Shown: positions 34,050 to 45,444 of the stretch, one piece after another | Position numbering within the stretch: position 1 is the stretch's first letter | Layout of the letters: each line of letters starts with the position of its first letter | Origin: Phragmites australis | Taxonomy: Eukaryota; Streptophyta; Magnoliopsida; Poales; Poaceae | Reading direction: 5' to 3' | Assembly: GCF_958298935.1 (NCBI RefSeq) | Contig: NC_084930.1 | Span: 26,758,001 to 26,822,000, forward strand | Length of the DNA stretch: 64,000 nt | Notes under the pieces: model-generated | Told to the model about the DNA's origin: nothing | What the model saw: the letters and a program-made list of their open reading frames with translations, nothing else | Database searches by the model: none | Program-made: the position numbers and the translations under genes

Positions 34050-34252
34050 ATAATCTAAGTACTCTAATTTATCAACTTAATATAGTTTAACAAAGTAATT
34101 GAACATATTAAACAATCTACTTACTCTAATTACTATTACTAATCTAAATATTATTATATACATAATCTAAGCACTCTAATTTATCAACTTAATATAATTA
34201 AACAGACTAAACAATCTACTTACTCTAATTACTATTACTAATCTAAATATTA
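34050..34252. repeat. AT-rich tandem duplication, unit about 95-107 bp
   Basis: CTCTAATTTATCAACTTAAT and CAATCTACTTACTCTAATTA each occur twice in the same order. They lie in the presumed intron of the MULE-borne gene. Confidence 0.75.
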
Positions 34253-34966
34253 ATTACCTACAAAATCTAAGTGTTTACTATAACTGATCTCGCGCTGATG
34301 CTGCTCCTCGCTTCGTGCTGCGCTGCTGCTCCTCTCTGCTCACTCCTCATTTTATAGTGGGCAGCACTGACGCACCGAACACGCCCAGCAAAAAAGACAG
34401 ATCGACGCGACATGACGCGATAACGAGGCGATACGATGTGACGCATGGGCCGTTTTTGGCATATGAGGTGCTGAATACGGTATTGTGGATCGGGGTTTTC
34501 GGTACATGAGGTGCTGAATACGGTCCACAGTGTTGTATTCGGCAGCTCGTGTGCCAAAAAGGTAGGGTCGGCTTGTTTTGGAGTACGATACACCGAAAAT
34601 CTATTTTTGATAAATACGATACCGAATATGTATATTAAAATTATAAATATAGAGACATGCTATCTATTTTATAAATACAATTAGATATGCTGCCTACTTT
34701 TAGATTTTTGCCGAGCCTGCCTGCTGCTGTGACCGACCGGATGTGTCGATTATATACTAGAAAGATGGCGCGGCCACCGGATAGCCCTCCTCGCCGGACT
34801 TTAAGGTCAAATAGAAAATGGCTATATAACATTTCACTACAATCTTATTTAGTTAGTACATAGTTATTGAGCTGCACAGAGTCTTAAACGTAAATATTAT
34901 AACAAGTTATATGATGTTTCATACACACATAGAACATAGGTTAGACTACATATTAAGCAGTACATA

Positions 34967-35021
34967 TTAACAAAAGCTTGAGAACTGCCTCCTGATAACT
35001 TTAAGCTCTTTTGTCTTGAAC
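34967..35021 (-). CDS. Tentative last exon of a small split gene
   Basis: The minus strand shows a pyrimidine-rich tract and CTTGACAG acceptor, then a frame reading FKTKELKVIRRQFSSFC and TAA. Its phase (one base needed) fits the exon ending at 53707, which leaves AG. If joined, the gene would be 66 codons over three exons (64, 82 and 55 nt), interrupted by the nest-2 transposons. No homologue is recognised, so this is a phase-and-splice-site argument only. Confidence 0.22.
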
Positions 35022-36265
35022 CTGTCAAGGTTAGAGCGTACATAAATAAAAGGAGAACAAGGCAGAGTGATATAAATGCGGATGTGCAAATTGCATTGAT
35101 TTTGTCAATAGATTTTCGCATACACAAAAGTGAAACTGATGTAGATTGCAAAAAGACAAATTCTTTGGATTAGCCTTTTCATAAAGTAACAATCTTGGTG
35201 GTTCTCTTTGTATTTGCATATGATTTTTTGTTGTGGGTGATTGGCTGGATAACTTAGGAGTAAGTAAAATGAAAGAAATATTGGTTGGTGTGGCTGCTTG
35301 TTTTGAGTAATTTAGTTATGTCATAATGATATTATCTTTAATAAAAAAAAATAACTTCTTTTATATAGACACTTTTTAAGGTACTTATTAGCTGAGATTC
35401 TAGAGATTAATGCAACAGAAAAATAAGAGAGAAAACATAAGCATAGTGTGCCAAGTATTAGAGGAGGTAGCCATAGAGTTCTTTGCTAAGAATGAGTTGC
35501 AGTTTAGTACTAGATTTCGTGATTAATGAATTGATCTTGTACGGTTTTATTTCTTTTTAACATTTAAATATGAGCTGAGATGATATAATAATGAACACGT
35601 GATGTATGTATCACACAATAAAAAAGGCTAGATCTTTTCCATTATTAAAAAAGAAAAAGGTTTCCTATTTGCAGTCAGGAAAAAATGAGTGCATATGTTG
35701 CGATAATCTAATCAAGATGGCAAAGAAGGAAACTATGTAATGTAGAAAAAGAGTAGCTATGAGGCTTTTGTTATTGAAGCTAATTACTCATCACATTAGT
35801 TTAGTTCAAACCAGAAATAAACCTCCAATATGCGTTGCTGTGGCTAGTCTAGTAGGCCGCGTGTACTGTCAGCTTACGACAGTAATAATTGCACCGGTTT
35901 GTGCAATTGCGGAGGTATATTTTTCGTTTTAATGTTTTTGTGAATTCAGCATCGTATTTTTTACTGTCAGCCTATTTGTGTTGCTTGATGTATGAGCAGC
36001 TGCTGTTAGTGAAATATTGCAGTCAATTGAAACTAACAATCTGTGTGTAGATAGAACAAAATCGAGTCTTTCTCACCCTTTTAAACGGTCAAACCTGAGA
36101 GAAGATCATACAAATTTGAATATCAGTCGACTTGGTCATGGCCAGATCTGCTCGGGCCGGCGGCGCGTGTGGGCTGCTGGCAAGGTGGCAGCTGGATCTG
36201 CTCAGCTCCGCCTGGATCTAGGCTGGCGACGCGCATGTGCGGTTGGATCTGCACCCCACCGCCGG

Positions 36266-36521
36266 TGTTAGATAGAGAATCTTGCGTGTGCATGCATGAC
36301 GTGCATGGCATTGTGTGGCTGTGATGTGCCCGTTATACCTTCTACTTGTCCGACGCCTTGACTTCTGCGATTGCCGTCCGGCTCTTGTGCCCCGTTAGGT
36401 TCTCGTGGTCGTCCGGCTCCTATGCATGTTCCGCTTCTTCGTTTTGCTTTCATATGTGCCTATAATGTAATTTTTGCAACTTGAATCAATACAACACACA
36501 TTCGTGTGATATTCTCTCATA
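36266..36521 (+). repeat. 5' LTR of the copia element
   Basis: Starts TGTTAGATAGAGAATCTTGC and ends TGATATTCTCTCATA. It contains a TTTGCTTTCATATGTGCCTA segment shared with the 3' LTR. Confidence 0.9.
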
Positions 36522-36533
36522 TGGTATTAGAGG
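36522..36533 (+). promoter_or_regulatory. Primer-binding site of the copia element
   Basis: TGGTATTAGAGG directly after the 5' LTR, one base from TGGTATCAGAG, the usual initiator tRNA-Met site. Confidence 0.85.
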
Positions 36534-37001
36534 TGTGTTCGTTGTTTGCGACCACACGCTTCCACCTACCCTAGCACACGCCACCTGCTGCCGCTATGGT
36601 TGACGTTGCCACCACTCGTCAACATGCTGAGGCTGAGGCCACCGCTACCCAACATGAACGCGAGGCCGCCGTTGCTCGCGGACGTGATGACACTGCTGCC
36701 TGCGACTATAAAGCCGCTGCCACCCGCGAACGCGAGGTAGCCGAGGCCTGTACACGTGAAGACGACCTCGACTAGGCTCTTCTACTTCACGAGACTGCCA
36801 CCCTTGCCAATTTACATGCGTAAACCGTCACGGTTCCGAACATCCAGGCGCTTGTTCCCGTAGTTTTGGACCTCATCTCCCCCAACTACAACAAATGGTG
36901 TGACAGCTTTCTCATCACCCTCGAAAAGTACTCTCTCTCTCCAACTTTATCCTCTCCAACATCGTCCTCCACGACTCTCCTGATTGGGTTTGGATGGATT
37001 G

Positions 37002-37789
37002 TGTCGGTGTATAGAATATGGGGTCCCCTGTTCTGAGGGCCCATACCAGCCAATACCAATTGACAGAAGATTTTTTCTCAGACCAGGGTCCCAACGCACG
37101 ATCAGTCTGCGCCTTCGCGATCAGGATCCTTACCACATAAGGGAATCATGCGATCAACCTTCATTGGTCACAGGATAGGTACTCACCCAACCAGTCTATT
37201 ATCATTAGCTGCTTTCCACCCAAGTGTTTTTCTTCCCTAGGCACTCCTCCCCAGTGGACGGATCATGGCCAACGCAGAGGTGTCATGCCCCGTCTCGTAG
37301 TATTAAACATTTTAGGACGAGCTCACAGACGTGTTAGGCTGCTTCGCAGGCGTGCGTGCGAGATCGGTGATGGGACAAGGTAGACCGGCTGACCGAGGTG
37401 AGGTAAGCATGGAGTTGTCCAGCGGATGGGATGGGCTCATCAGCTTCATCAGAGCAAAAGGGACACGTGCACCGCCCATTATAATAGCTTAAGAGTGGAA
37501 GGTTTAGCTAGGTATGGGTCAACGAAAATGGACCCATTTGTAAGTTCCCCTTCTCTTGTATATAAAGAGGAGGACGAGTCTAGCATGGAGAAAGGACTGA
37601 TCTGTAACCAGTTCATAAACACTGATAACAAAATACACAGGATGTAGGATTGTTATCCTTCGGGAGGTCTGAACTTGGATAACCCTTGTGTTCTTGAGTT
37701 CATCACAAACACATGCACACTGCAAGCGTTGTTCATGCGCCCACCAATTGGTATACTCCGGAATTATTGTCAGGGACTAGTCCTCAGTA
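37002..37789 (+). repeat. 5' LTR of the nest-2 gypsy element
   Basis: About 788 bp. A TATA-like TGTATATAAAGAGG lies near 37557-37570, shared with the 3' LTR (GTGTATATAAAGAGGAG near 45213). Confidence 0.85.
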
Positions 37790-39099
37790 GTTTGCGCACT
37801 AGGTAGGGGGTATGTTTCTACGTTTCGATAAGTGTTGGAGATTAGATTGGGCTACCCATGACCAGATGTACGGCAACTGCTGAGTCCCGTTCCGAAGACC
37901 CCGGTCACCACAAGGTGTTTATCATGGGATATGACCCAGATGAGCCCAGTGTGCTCCAGGTATGGGGCACCGAATCGGAGTTCGAAGGATCTGAGGCTCA
38001 ATGGGAAGTTTGCATGACAGTTCATGCAACGGGGGGCAATGGAGGATCCCCTGTTCCAGGTGCCGACAATGATTCTTAGGCCACGCGCCTAGAGGGGAAC
38101 CAGATCGACGCCGGATACAGGGAAGCTCTGACACAGCCCTAACCACCACAGTGTCGCTCGGAGAAGCTGCCGCAGAGGACGCAGTCTTTGGCGGTGGCGT
38201 CGCCAAGGCCGTTACGCCACACAAATACGGGGGGCTCCCCCCATGACACCTGCACAAAATCTATGGACCGAGCAAATACTTATTAGCCACCCACCGGTAG
38301 AAGTACCAGAGGGTTCGCTGTTAGCGCCATGGTTGCATGACCATGCCAAACTGTGGTGGCAAACACCACATCCGTTGATAGGACTGGTGAAGGTCACGAT
38401 CGCCAAGAATCATGGCAGCCCCCACGACAGGAAAGATCCCGTCCTAACAGGGAGCGCTCGAAGACCCCATCGCGTCGTGACTCTCTATGCCAACACGACC
38501 TCTACAGCGTGATCCAGAGCCATCAGCTAGGCAAGATCCCCAAACAGGTAAGAGGATAACCTAAATTTAATCAGGTGTGTGGCCTTTTGGGCAGGGTCAT
38601 CTCGAGGACAGGAAAAATGGTCTTGGCTCTTCAAGTTTCTAATAGATAGAATAACCACTTCTGGTCGATACTAGGAACTGGGGAAGCCTTCTAGGATCTC
38701 AACAGGCGACCCTTTTCTCCTCCTGTACTGACCACTACTCGACTAGATGATGAGTTGATGCCCTATTTTGTAGCTACCCTCACAGGTCACGGGAGCGGTA
38801 CTGGTCGTCGAGCGGTGATGGTTTTCTGTAAACAAAGACGGACAAGTACAGGACAACGCGTGTCGATAGGCTGTGCATGTTAAATGGACTGGGGGCTGGA
38901 GCGATCTCGACCCCACAAGCCAGCGACACCCTCAGGTACACATTTCAATTAAATTTTGAGGTGAACAAATAATTTTACAGAGTATGAGGGCCTCTTATCT
39001 AGAGTATGAGCAGCATCCACACGGGGGGTAAAATGCCCACTAGCGATGAGGGACTTGCTACTGGCCATAAACCAGATGCGGAGGGTTTCCTATGCTTGG

Positions 39100-40375
39100 A
39101 CCAGATGATGATGACATACCTCTTTGATGTGAGAAAGCTAGAGCGGCACTCCTTCGGTTTTAAAGTCTAGAACATCCCTCGTAAGCACAACTTTCTAGCT
39201 GATGAACTGACCTATCTAGTCTCTTCTTGCGCATCAGTCCCGGTCGGAGTCTTTGAAAAAATATTCACATGACCACCCACTATGGTCTCAGGCTAACGTG
39301 GAAGGGATGCTTCGCTTGGAAACGGAGCACCAGAGGTAACACCTTGGATGCAACGCCTCCCTCAGTGTCGTCGACCTCGGATGGCCATCATATGGTCGCC
39401 TTGCTCAATTTGGGTATGACCTGGATGGATCGGAGCTTGGACTACCTTAAGAATCAATCAACCCCTAACAATGATGTGTCAGTAGAAAGGGTCACGTGGC
39501 AGGACCACAAATACTCCTGGGTATAGGGACCCCTCTACCGCCAAAGGAGTGACAGCCTTTTACTAAAATACATCACTCAGGAAGGGGGGAGCACAATGTT
39601 TCTTGATATCCTCAGAGACATATGTGGTGGCCGCGCTTCATACCGCACTCTAGTTAAGAAATCATTCTGATAAGGATTCTATTAGCTCACGACCCTCCAG
39701 CATGCTTGCAAGCCAATGAAACGGTACGGGTCATGTTAGAACCATGCCCGACATACCAAACTACCAGCCTAAGCACATCAAACCATACCACTCTCTTGTA
39801 CTTTCACTGTTTGGAGGCTCGTTATCTTGGGACCATTCCCTAAAAGCCCCACACGGTCTTGAATTCCTATTCGTGGCAGTCGGCAAATTCACTAAGAGGA
39901 TCGAGGCAAAGCTTGTCAGGAAATTCACCACCGCAGCAATGATTAAGTTCACATGAGTAGTGGTAGTTCAATTTGGCCGTCCAAACCATATAATTACAAA
40001 TAAACGGGACTCAATTCGCCAGTTGGAAAATGCACGTCGCCTTGTATGACCAACTACTCTGCGATGACTAGGAGGCATGACGAGAGGACCATACAAACCC
40101 GAGTGAAGAGTCCTGTGAACATGCTCAAAATTCAGGCAGCTTAATACCAACAGAGCCACTGGCACTACCGCGACCACAGGTTGCAAAAGCAGACACTGGT
40201 CATAGGCGACCTTGACCTCTGACGAGTTCAGGAATAGGGTAGGTCGTAGCAAGCTCTTCCACAAGGGGGAGGGGTCCTACAAAGTGGTATGCTTTTCTTG
40301 ACCTAGCACAGTCGACTTGGCCAGAGGTCGACCATAAATTATACAAACTCGTGGAACACGAGTTCTATGTGTAAG
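39100..40375 (+). pseudogene. pol remnants (RNase H end, integrase) of the nest-2 gypsy element
   Basis: VRKLERHSFGFKV, IPRKHNFLADELTYLVSSCA and SVPVGVFEKIF correspond to the RNase H C-terminus of the nest-1 element. At 39744-39960, KAPHGLEFLFVAVGKFTKRI and EAKLVRKFTTAAMIKFT, then VVVVQFGRPNHIIT, are the integrase core. The second catalytic Asp region reads NKRDSI. Only fragments are readable, and gag and RT are not recognisable. Confidence 0.7.
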
Positions 40376-40929
40376 GCTGCTCGAAGATGAGCCTGTTTTT
40401 TTATTTTACAGGATCTTGCGAACGAGCGTGGAACATGGCTAGTAAGTTTTTCAAATTCAAAAACAAACTCTATTTTGCAGGATAACCCGGATATGAGCAG
40501 TCTCATCAAATGGTAAGTTTTTCCGATTCATATGCTTGACCGCCTGGTCGGCAGTTTTTTGACCGACCAGACGGTCAGGGGCTAGAGCTTTTAGGATATG
40601 AAGTTTGTTTTTATGCAGCGTACAAGTTTTGTTCTACCCGATCTATCATATTGTTGGGGTGGGATTCAAAATTGCTACTCGTGCAGTGTCAGAAGTATGG
40701 GCGTCCAAGGGATGACGACCATGAGGCCACAAGTCCTATATCGGGTTGAGCGTTGGTCGCCCCCGAAGGGCTCATCGTACTAAGGGCATCCTAAGCACCA
40801 AGAAACTTGCTAGCTAGCATCCCGAACCTAGTTGACACTCAAAAACAGGAAAAATTTACATGAAGACTAGTCCTTTCATTACAAAGAGACCACTCGGGCA
40901 GCTCCCAGGGCTGCTTCTAAATAGTCAAT

Positions 40930-43900
40930 TTAGTACAAGCGAGACCCAAAAACATATGATAGTGGATCGAACCAGATAGACCAAAGAAGGGAGCGGTCAG
41001 CGGGCAAATATGAGTTTGCGAGTTCATGGAGCTCCTCGGTGGTCTTCGTGGCACCAGCAAAGCCTTTGGAGACTGCTAAGATGAGGTTTGTATTCAGAAG
41101 GTGCTCATGGACGCAGGCTAGGGCAAGACACGCGCCGGTGGCTCTGACATCCAGCAAGTGGTCGCCCACCATCACGCGTAGCCTATCCTCAAGGTCACTT
41201 GCCTTCTCGGAAGCCATCAAAAACTAGTCAACGTGACCAGCCACAGTGCCTCCAAGCGTTGGGCAAACCTGAACACCGGCAGACCGCAGCAGCGAGTCAA
41301 AGGGTGTAAAATCTCGGCTGAGGTGATCATAGAAATATTCTCGCCGCTGGTTGCTTTCTCTGGCCATCTGCTTCAGGTTTCTCCGCGTCACGAGCAGCTC
41401 CTCTCGACAAGCTGGTCAATGAAACAGGTCACAAATCACATAGAAGCCGGTCGATCGGGTCTCACTCGGCTAGCCTATGACTAACATGTGGCTAAGTGGT
41501 GGTAGGACCGACGCACCTCAAAGATCACTCTGTAGTTTATCTTACTCGACCGCAAATCCCACCTCACAATCGGCCACCGCTTCCCGGATACATCGATCAA
41601 CGGAATCTTCAATAAGCATTATCAGTGGTTCAAAGCGTGTAGGTGGGTCGACCAGCTCTGGTCACGTCACTTCTAGCCGGCACTGGTCATGGGCATTATC
41701 GGTAGGTGCGATCGGGGGTCAGAGCGAGAGGGAAGTTCAATCATTTCAGGGCTTCTACGACCATGACGGCAGCAACAAAACTCATTAGAGAAATGAAAAG
41801 GTTCCATCCAAATATAATACATAACCTAAAATTATTATTTTATATTTACTCCTCGGCGGCTTCCACCTGGAAGATGGATCCCCGTAGTCCACAGCCCCTT
41901 GGCACTCCTCCTGCAGCCTCTCCTCCGCTACGGGTCCGGTGACCTCAACCCCCTCCCGAATGAGGTCAAGGTTGAAGTTGGAATCGCATTGTGATAGAAC
42001 TAGAGGACATACCCCACCACATCCTAGGAAGCCCTCTCCTCCAGAAAACCTGGGAGCTCAGAAAACTTTTCTAAGAGAACCTTGGTAGCATAGGCCTAGG
42101 CCTGGGTTGTGCGCGGGTCCTTTGGCTTGATGATCTCCAGCCCGAGGCTCCTCAAGGGCTCCTTGAGCGCCTTAAAAGTATCTTGGAGAATGCTACGAGT
42201 GGTGCTCTCGTTCTCCCTGAGCTGGGTGTGTTCGGCGGCGAGCGTGGCTTCTTCTCATTGGATCCCACCACACTTCTGTGAAGCATGAGCCACATCTCGT
42301 TTTCTTCGACCAGCTGCCTCTCCAGTTCAGCGCACCTACTGGCAGCCTCTTCCTTATCGTCAATCAATTTACAGATAAAGGTCAGGAAGCGGGTGGCCAG
42401 GAAGAGCAGGTCGGAGGCCGAAATAGGCTCCACGACTGGCTCATCAGGCACGGGAGCCATGATCAATGCTCCCGAGGTAAGAGCTATTGCAGGCTTGAGG
42501 ACCAGAATATGCTATTGAGGTACTGGTGGAGGAGTTACAACCGAGACCGTGAGAGGGATCGAGGACCCGTGGCAACAACAAATTTATGAAATTAGGAAAA
42601 GAAAGAAAACTTGAGTTATCTGCGCCTAACAGGAGACCTTACCATGGCGGTGGAGTACTGAGCACAAGCCTGGACCTTGTAAAGCTGCTGGGTGGGCTGG
42701 TCAGGGAGGACAGTCTAGTAGTTGAGCCGCTGGTGTTCGGTGTCCCGTGAGCACATTTGGATGCCTCATCGATAGACGGGCCCTCTGCCGATCTCTTCCC
42801 CTCATACTTCGGCACTTGGTCGGCAATGTCCTGACCACTCCCGGTCTGTTCGAGGCGAGACTGGTCAGGGCGCGCCTGGTAGGAGTGAAATTGGTCGGGG
42901 CGTGCCTAGTCAGAGCGAGACTGGTCGGGGCGTGCCTGATCGGAGCGAGTTTGGTTAAGGCGAACTGGTAGACCCTCTGTAGACCGACACTGCTCATAGA
43001 GCCTCCGCCTGTGGTTGCTACCCAACTCTGAGCATTCTGCTCACCTCCTCGACCAGCTGGACTGACAATGCGACCAGATGGGTGGCCAATCGGAGCAGCG
43101 CTGTGCGGTAGAGAAGACATGCTGGCAGCAAGGTCAACTTCTCAGGCGATCTCTGTAATCTTGTCGATTATCAAACGCAATACATCGATCTCGGGAAGAC
43201 CTTGTAGCGACATAAACCATGAAGCTCTAACCCAGGAGAAGACTTGATGATGGAAGTTCCGAGAAAAGGTCAAACATACCAATCTGAGCTGATCCCTCTC
43301 TGACGGGGAGAGGTCGCATAATGGAGGAGCCCCTCGTGGAGGGCCATCCTTCCTCAGGGTTGCCGCCATGAGAAATTTGACCCACGACTCGACGGCCTCG
43401 TTAGAGAGATCTGCATAAGAGGGATACTTAAGACATCATATGAATAAACAAAAAGCACCATGGAAACAGTTGCGATATTACCTAAAGATCTCTCCTTGGT
43501 GACATCATCACTCCCGATGTACATATATGCCAGATGTGCTTTTTTCGCAGAGGGCACAACTAGTGCTTGATGAAGTCACGGGCAACATCTGATCCTGTCA
43601 GCCCACCGTTGGCAAGGTTCTTGACCCAGGTTGCGAGGCTCAACAGCTCCGGAGTGGTCACGGGGGAGTTCCCCCAACTCTCGCATACTTGTGCCGATCT
43701 GTATGGCACTCAGATATTGTCCAAGGAATCCTCTGTGTTGAGGTAGAACTATTCTTCCCTCCAACCCGACCACGATGACTTAAGGCCTATCTCAAGGTAG
43801 GAGCCTGTGATGCTATTGTGAAGGTGAAATTCGTAGCTCCCAGTGGCCGACCCGGTCTGCATCCTGGTCGTATAAAAATACCTGAAGAGATCGAGGCATG

Positions 43901-44222
43901 ACTCGACCACAATGAAGTTTTCGTACATGTGAGCAAAGACGCTTAGCATGATAATGGAGTTGGGATTGAGGTGAAGGTGACAGATATCGCAGAAGGAGAT
44001 GACGGTGGTAAAGAATTCAGAAAAGGACGGTACAAGGTCGGCCAAAAAGAAAGAGGCAAACATCACGATATCCCCCTTGCGGGGAGGAGGAACACCCTCC
44101 CCCGGGTGGTACCCCGAAGAAAGGCGGTGAGGGAGCAGACGGTTGTCGTACATCTATTTCAACTTCATCACAGTGCACTTGGACTTGGGGAAATCTGGCT
44201 CTTTACCAGTGCGTGGCGCCAT
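40930..44222 (-). pseudogene. Antisense Transposase_28 gene of the nest-2 gypsy element
   Basis: ATG at 44222 (MAPRTGKEPDFPKSKCTVMK), a stop at about 44154, then the domain: FASFFLADLVPSFSEFFTTV, CHLHLNPNSIIMLSVFAHMY, ENFIVVESCLDLFRYFYTTR (43749-44153). Further minus-strand pieces follow: MAATLRKDGPPRGAPPLCDL (43369-43142), a Pro/Thr-rich part with short repeats (43120-42701), and a coiled-coil part ASRCAELERQLVEENEMW (42466-42152). The C-terminal piece is LEDRLRVMVGDHLLDVRATG, KTTEELHELANSYLPADRSL, LWSIWFDPLSYVFGSRLY (41220-40930). The order matches the plus-strand antisense gene of the other gypsy element. It is broken by stops and frame changes. Confidence 0.65.
42850..42965. repeat. Short tandem repeats in the antisense gene
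   Basis: About three imperfect units of 35-40 bp around AGACTGGTCGGGGCGTGCCT. They encode PIRHAPTSLALTRHAPT-type repeats on the minus strand. Confidence 0.7.
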
Positions 44223-44342
44223 TGGGGTGGCAGGGTGGCTACGGGAACATGAGTGGAGATGGTGACTATGGGCTCTGAGTGTAAGGGCTTGGAGGCTGTG
44301 GTGGATGGTGAAAGGATTCGTGGGCAAGCTTTAGCTTTCCAA

Positions 44343-44352
44343 TTTATAGGGC
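44343..44352 (-). promoter_or_regulatory. TATA box of the antisense gene, nest-2 gypsy element
   Basis: Minus-strand CCTATAAATTGG lies about 120 bp upstream of the ATG at 44222, in the same relative place as the TATAAAAG of the nest-1 element. Confidence 0.55.
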
Positions 44353-44675
44353 CAGCGCGATATCTGAACCATCATGAGGAGCTCAGCCATCTCGAAATTT
44401 GAAATGCCACGCTTTGGGGGCCGAGTTTCCCTTAGGTCTGGTAGAAATCAATGTCTCTCTCTCTCCCCCCATGATGTTTCTCTCTAAATCTCTGAAAGTT
44501 CAAAACCTCCCCTCAGAATGCGGTTTTATGGGCCACCACGAAAGTGATTTCGTTGATGGCCACTCCCAGGGTGAACTCGTATTGACCTAGTGTCCAAGTG
44601 GTAGGACCGGGTCCACCCGCGACCATACAGCGAACCGCTAAGACCACCACATTCACGAGGGAGCTTATGGGCTAT

Positions 44676-45444
44676 TGTCGGTGTATAGAATAGGTGGCCC
44701 CTTATTCTAAGGGCCAACACCAGCAAATACCAGTTGGCAGAAGATATTTTCCCAGACCAGGGTCCCACCGCGCAACCAATATCCTTACCACATAAGGGAA
44801 TCTCACGACCAGCCTTCGCTGGTCGCGGGATAGGTACTCACCTAATTAGTCTATTGTCATTAAATGCTTTCCACTCAAGTGTTTTCCATCCCTATGCACT
44901 CCTCCCCAGTGGACAGGTCATGGCCAGCACAGAGGTGCCATGCCCTGTCCTGTAGCATTAAACATTATGGGATGAGCTCATAGGTGTGTCAGGTTGTTTC
45001 GCAGGTGCGCGTGCGAGACTGGTGATGTGACAGGGTAGATCGACTGACCAGGGTGAGGTAAGCATGGAGTTGTCCAGCAGATGGGACAGGCTCGACAGCT
45101 TCATCAGAGCAAAAGGGACACGTGCACTGCCCATTATAATAGCCTAAGAATGAAAGGTTTAGCTAGGTATGGGTTAGCGGAAATGGACCCATTTGTAAGT
45201 TCCCCTTCTCGTGTATATAAAGAGGAGAACGGGTCTAGCATGGAGAAAGGACTAATATGTAACCAGTTCACAAACATTGATAATAAAATACACAGGACGT
45301 AGGGTTGTTATCCTTCAGGAGGCATGAACCTGGATAACCCCTGTGTTCTCAAGTTCATCACAAACACACGCACACCACAAGCTTTGTTCACGCTCCCACT
45401 AACTGGTATACCCCAAAATCATTGTCATGGACTAACCCTCGACA
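44676..45444 (+). repeat. 3' LTR of the nest-2 gypsy element
   Basis: About 769 bp, ending ACCCTCGACA. A purine-rich GAGGGAGCTTATGGGCTAT precedes it. The LTR pair shows many substitutions, so it is old. Confidence 0.85.

Larger units (their letters stand above)
16109..34712. mobile_element. Mutator-like element carrying nested insertions (18.6 kb outer span)
   Basis: Left terminus GGTAAAAATGAAAAGTAG and right terminus CTACTTTTAGATTTTTGCC are inverted copies, and similarity extends about 95 bp inward (TAGATAACAT/ATGCTATCTA, TATTTATAATTTTAGTAT and its complement). The perfect 9-bp duplication GAGCCTGCC lies at 16100-16108 and 34713-34721. Termini resemble those of the foldback element at 2412-3875, and both share palindromic TTCGGCAC-type motifs. 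With the gypsy insertion removed the host is about 4.2 kb, still including a CACTA-like insert. No Mutator transposase is recognised. Its right part carries ORFs of unknown function. Confidence 0.85.
37002..45444 (+). mobile_element. Second Tat-like gypsy retrotransposon, heavily decayed, inserted in copia gag
   Basis: LTRs at 37002-37789 and 44676-45444 start TGTCGGTGTATAGAAT. The target duplication is GATTG/AATTG (36997-37001, 45445-45449), 4 of 5. The primer site after the 5' LTR is TTTGCGCACTAGGTAGGGGG, matching the TGGCGC…AGGTAGGGGG site of the nest-1 element. Pol remnants run on the plus strand, and an antisense Transposase_28 gene lies before the 3' LTR, so the layout is the same as the nest-1 element. 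Confidence 0.85.
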
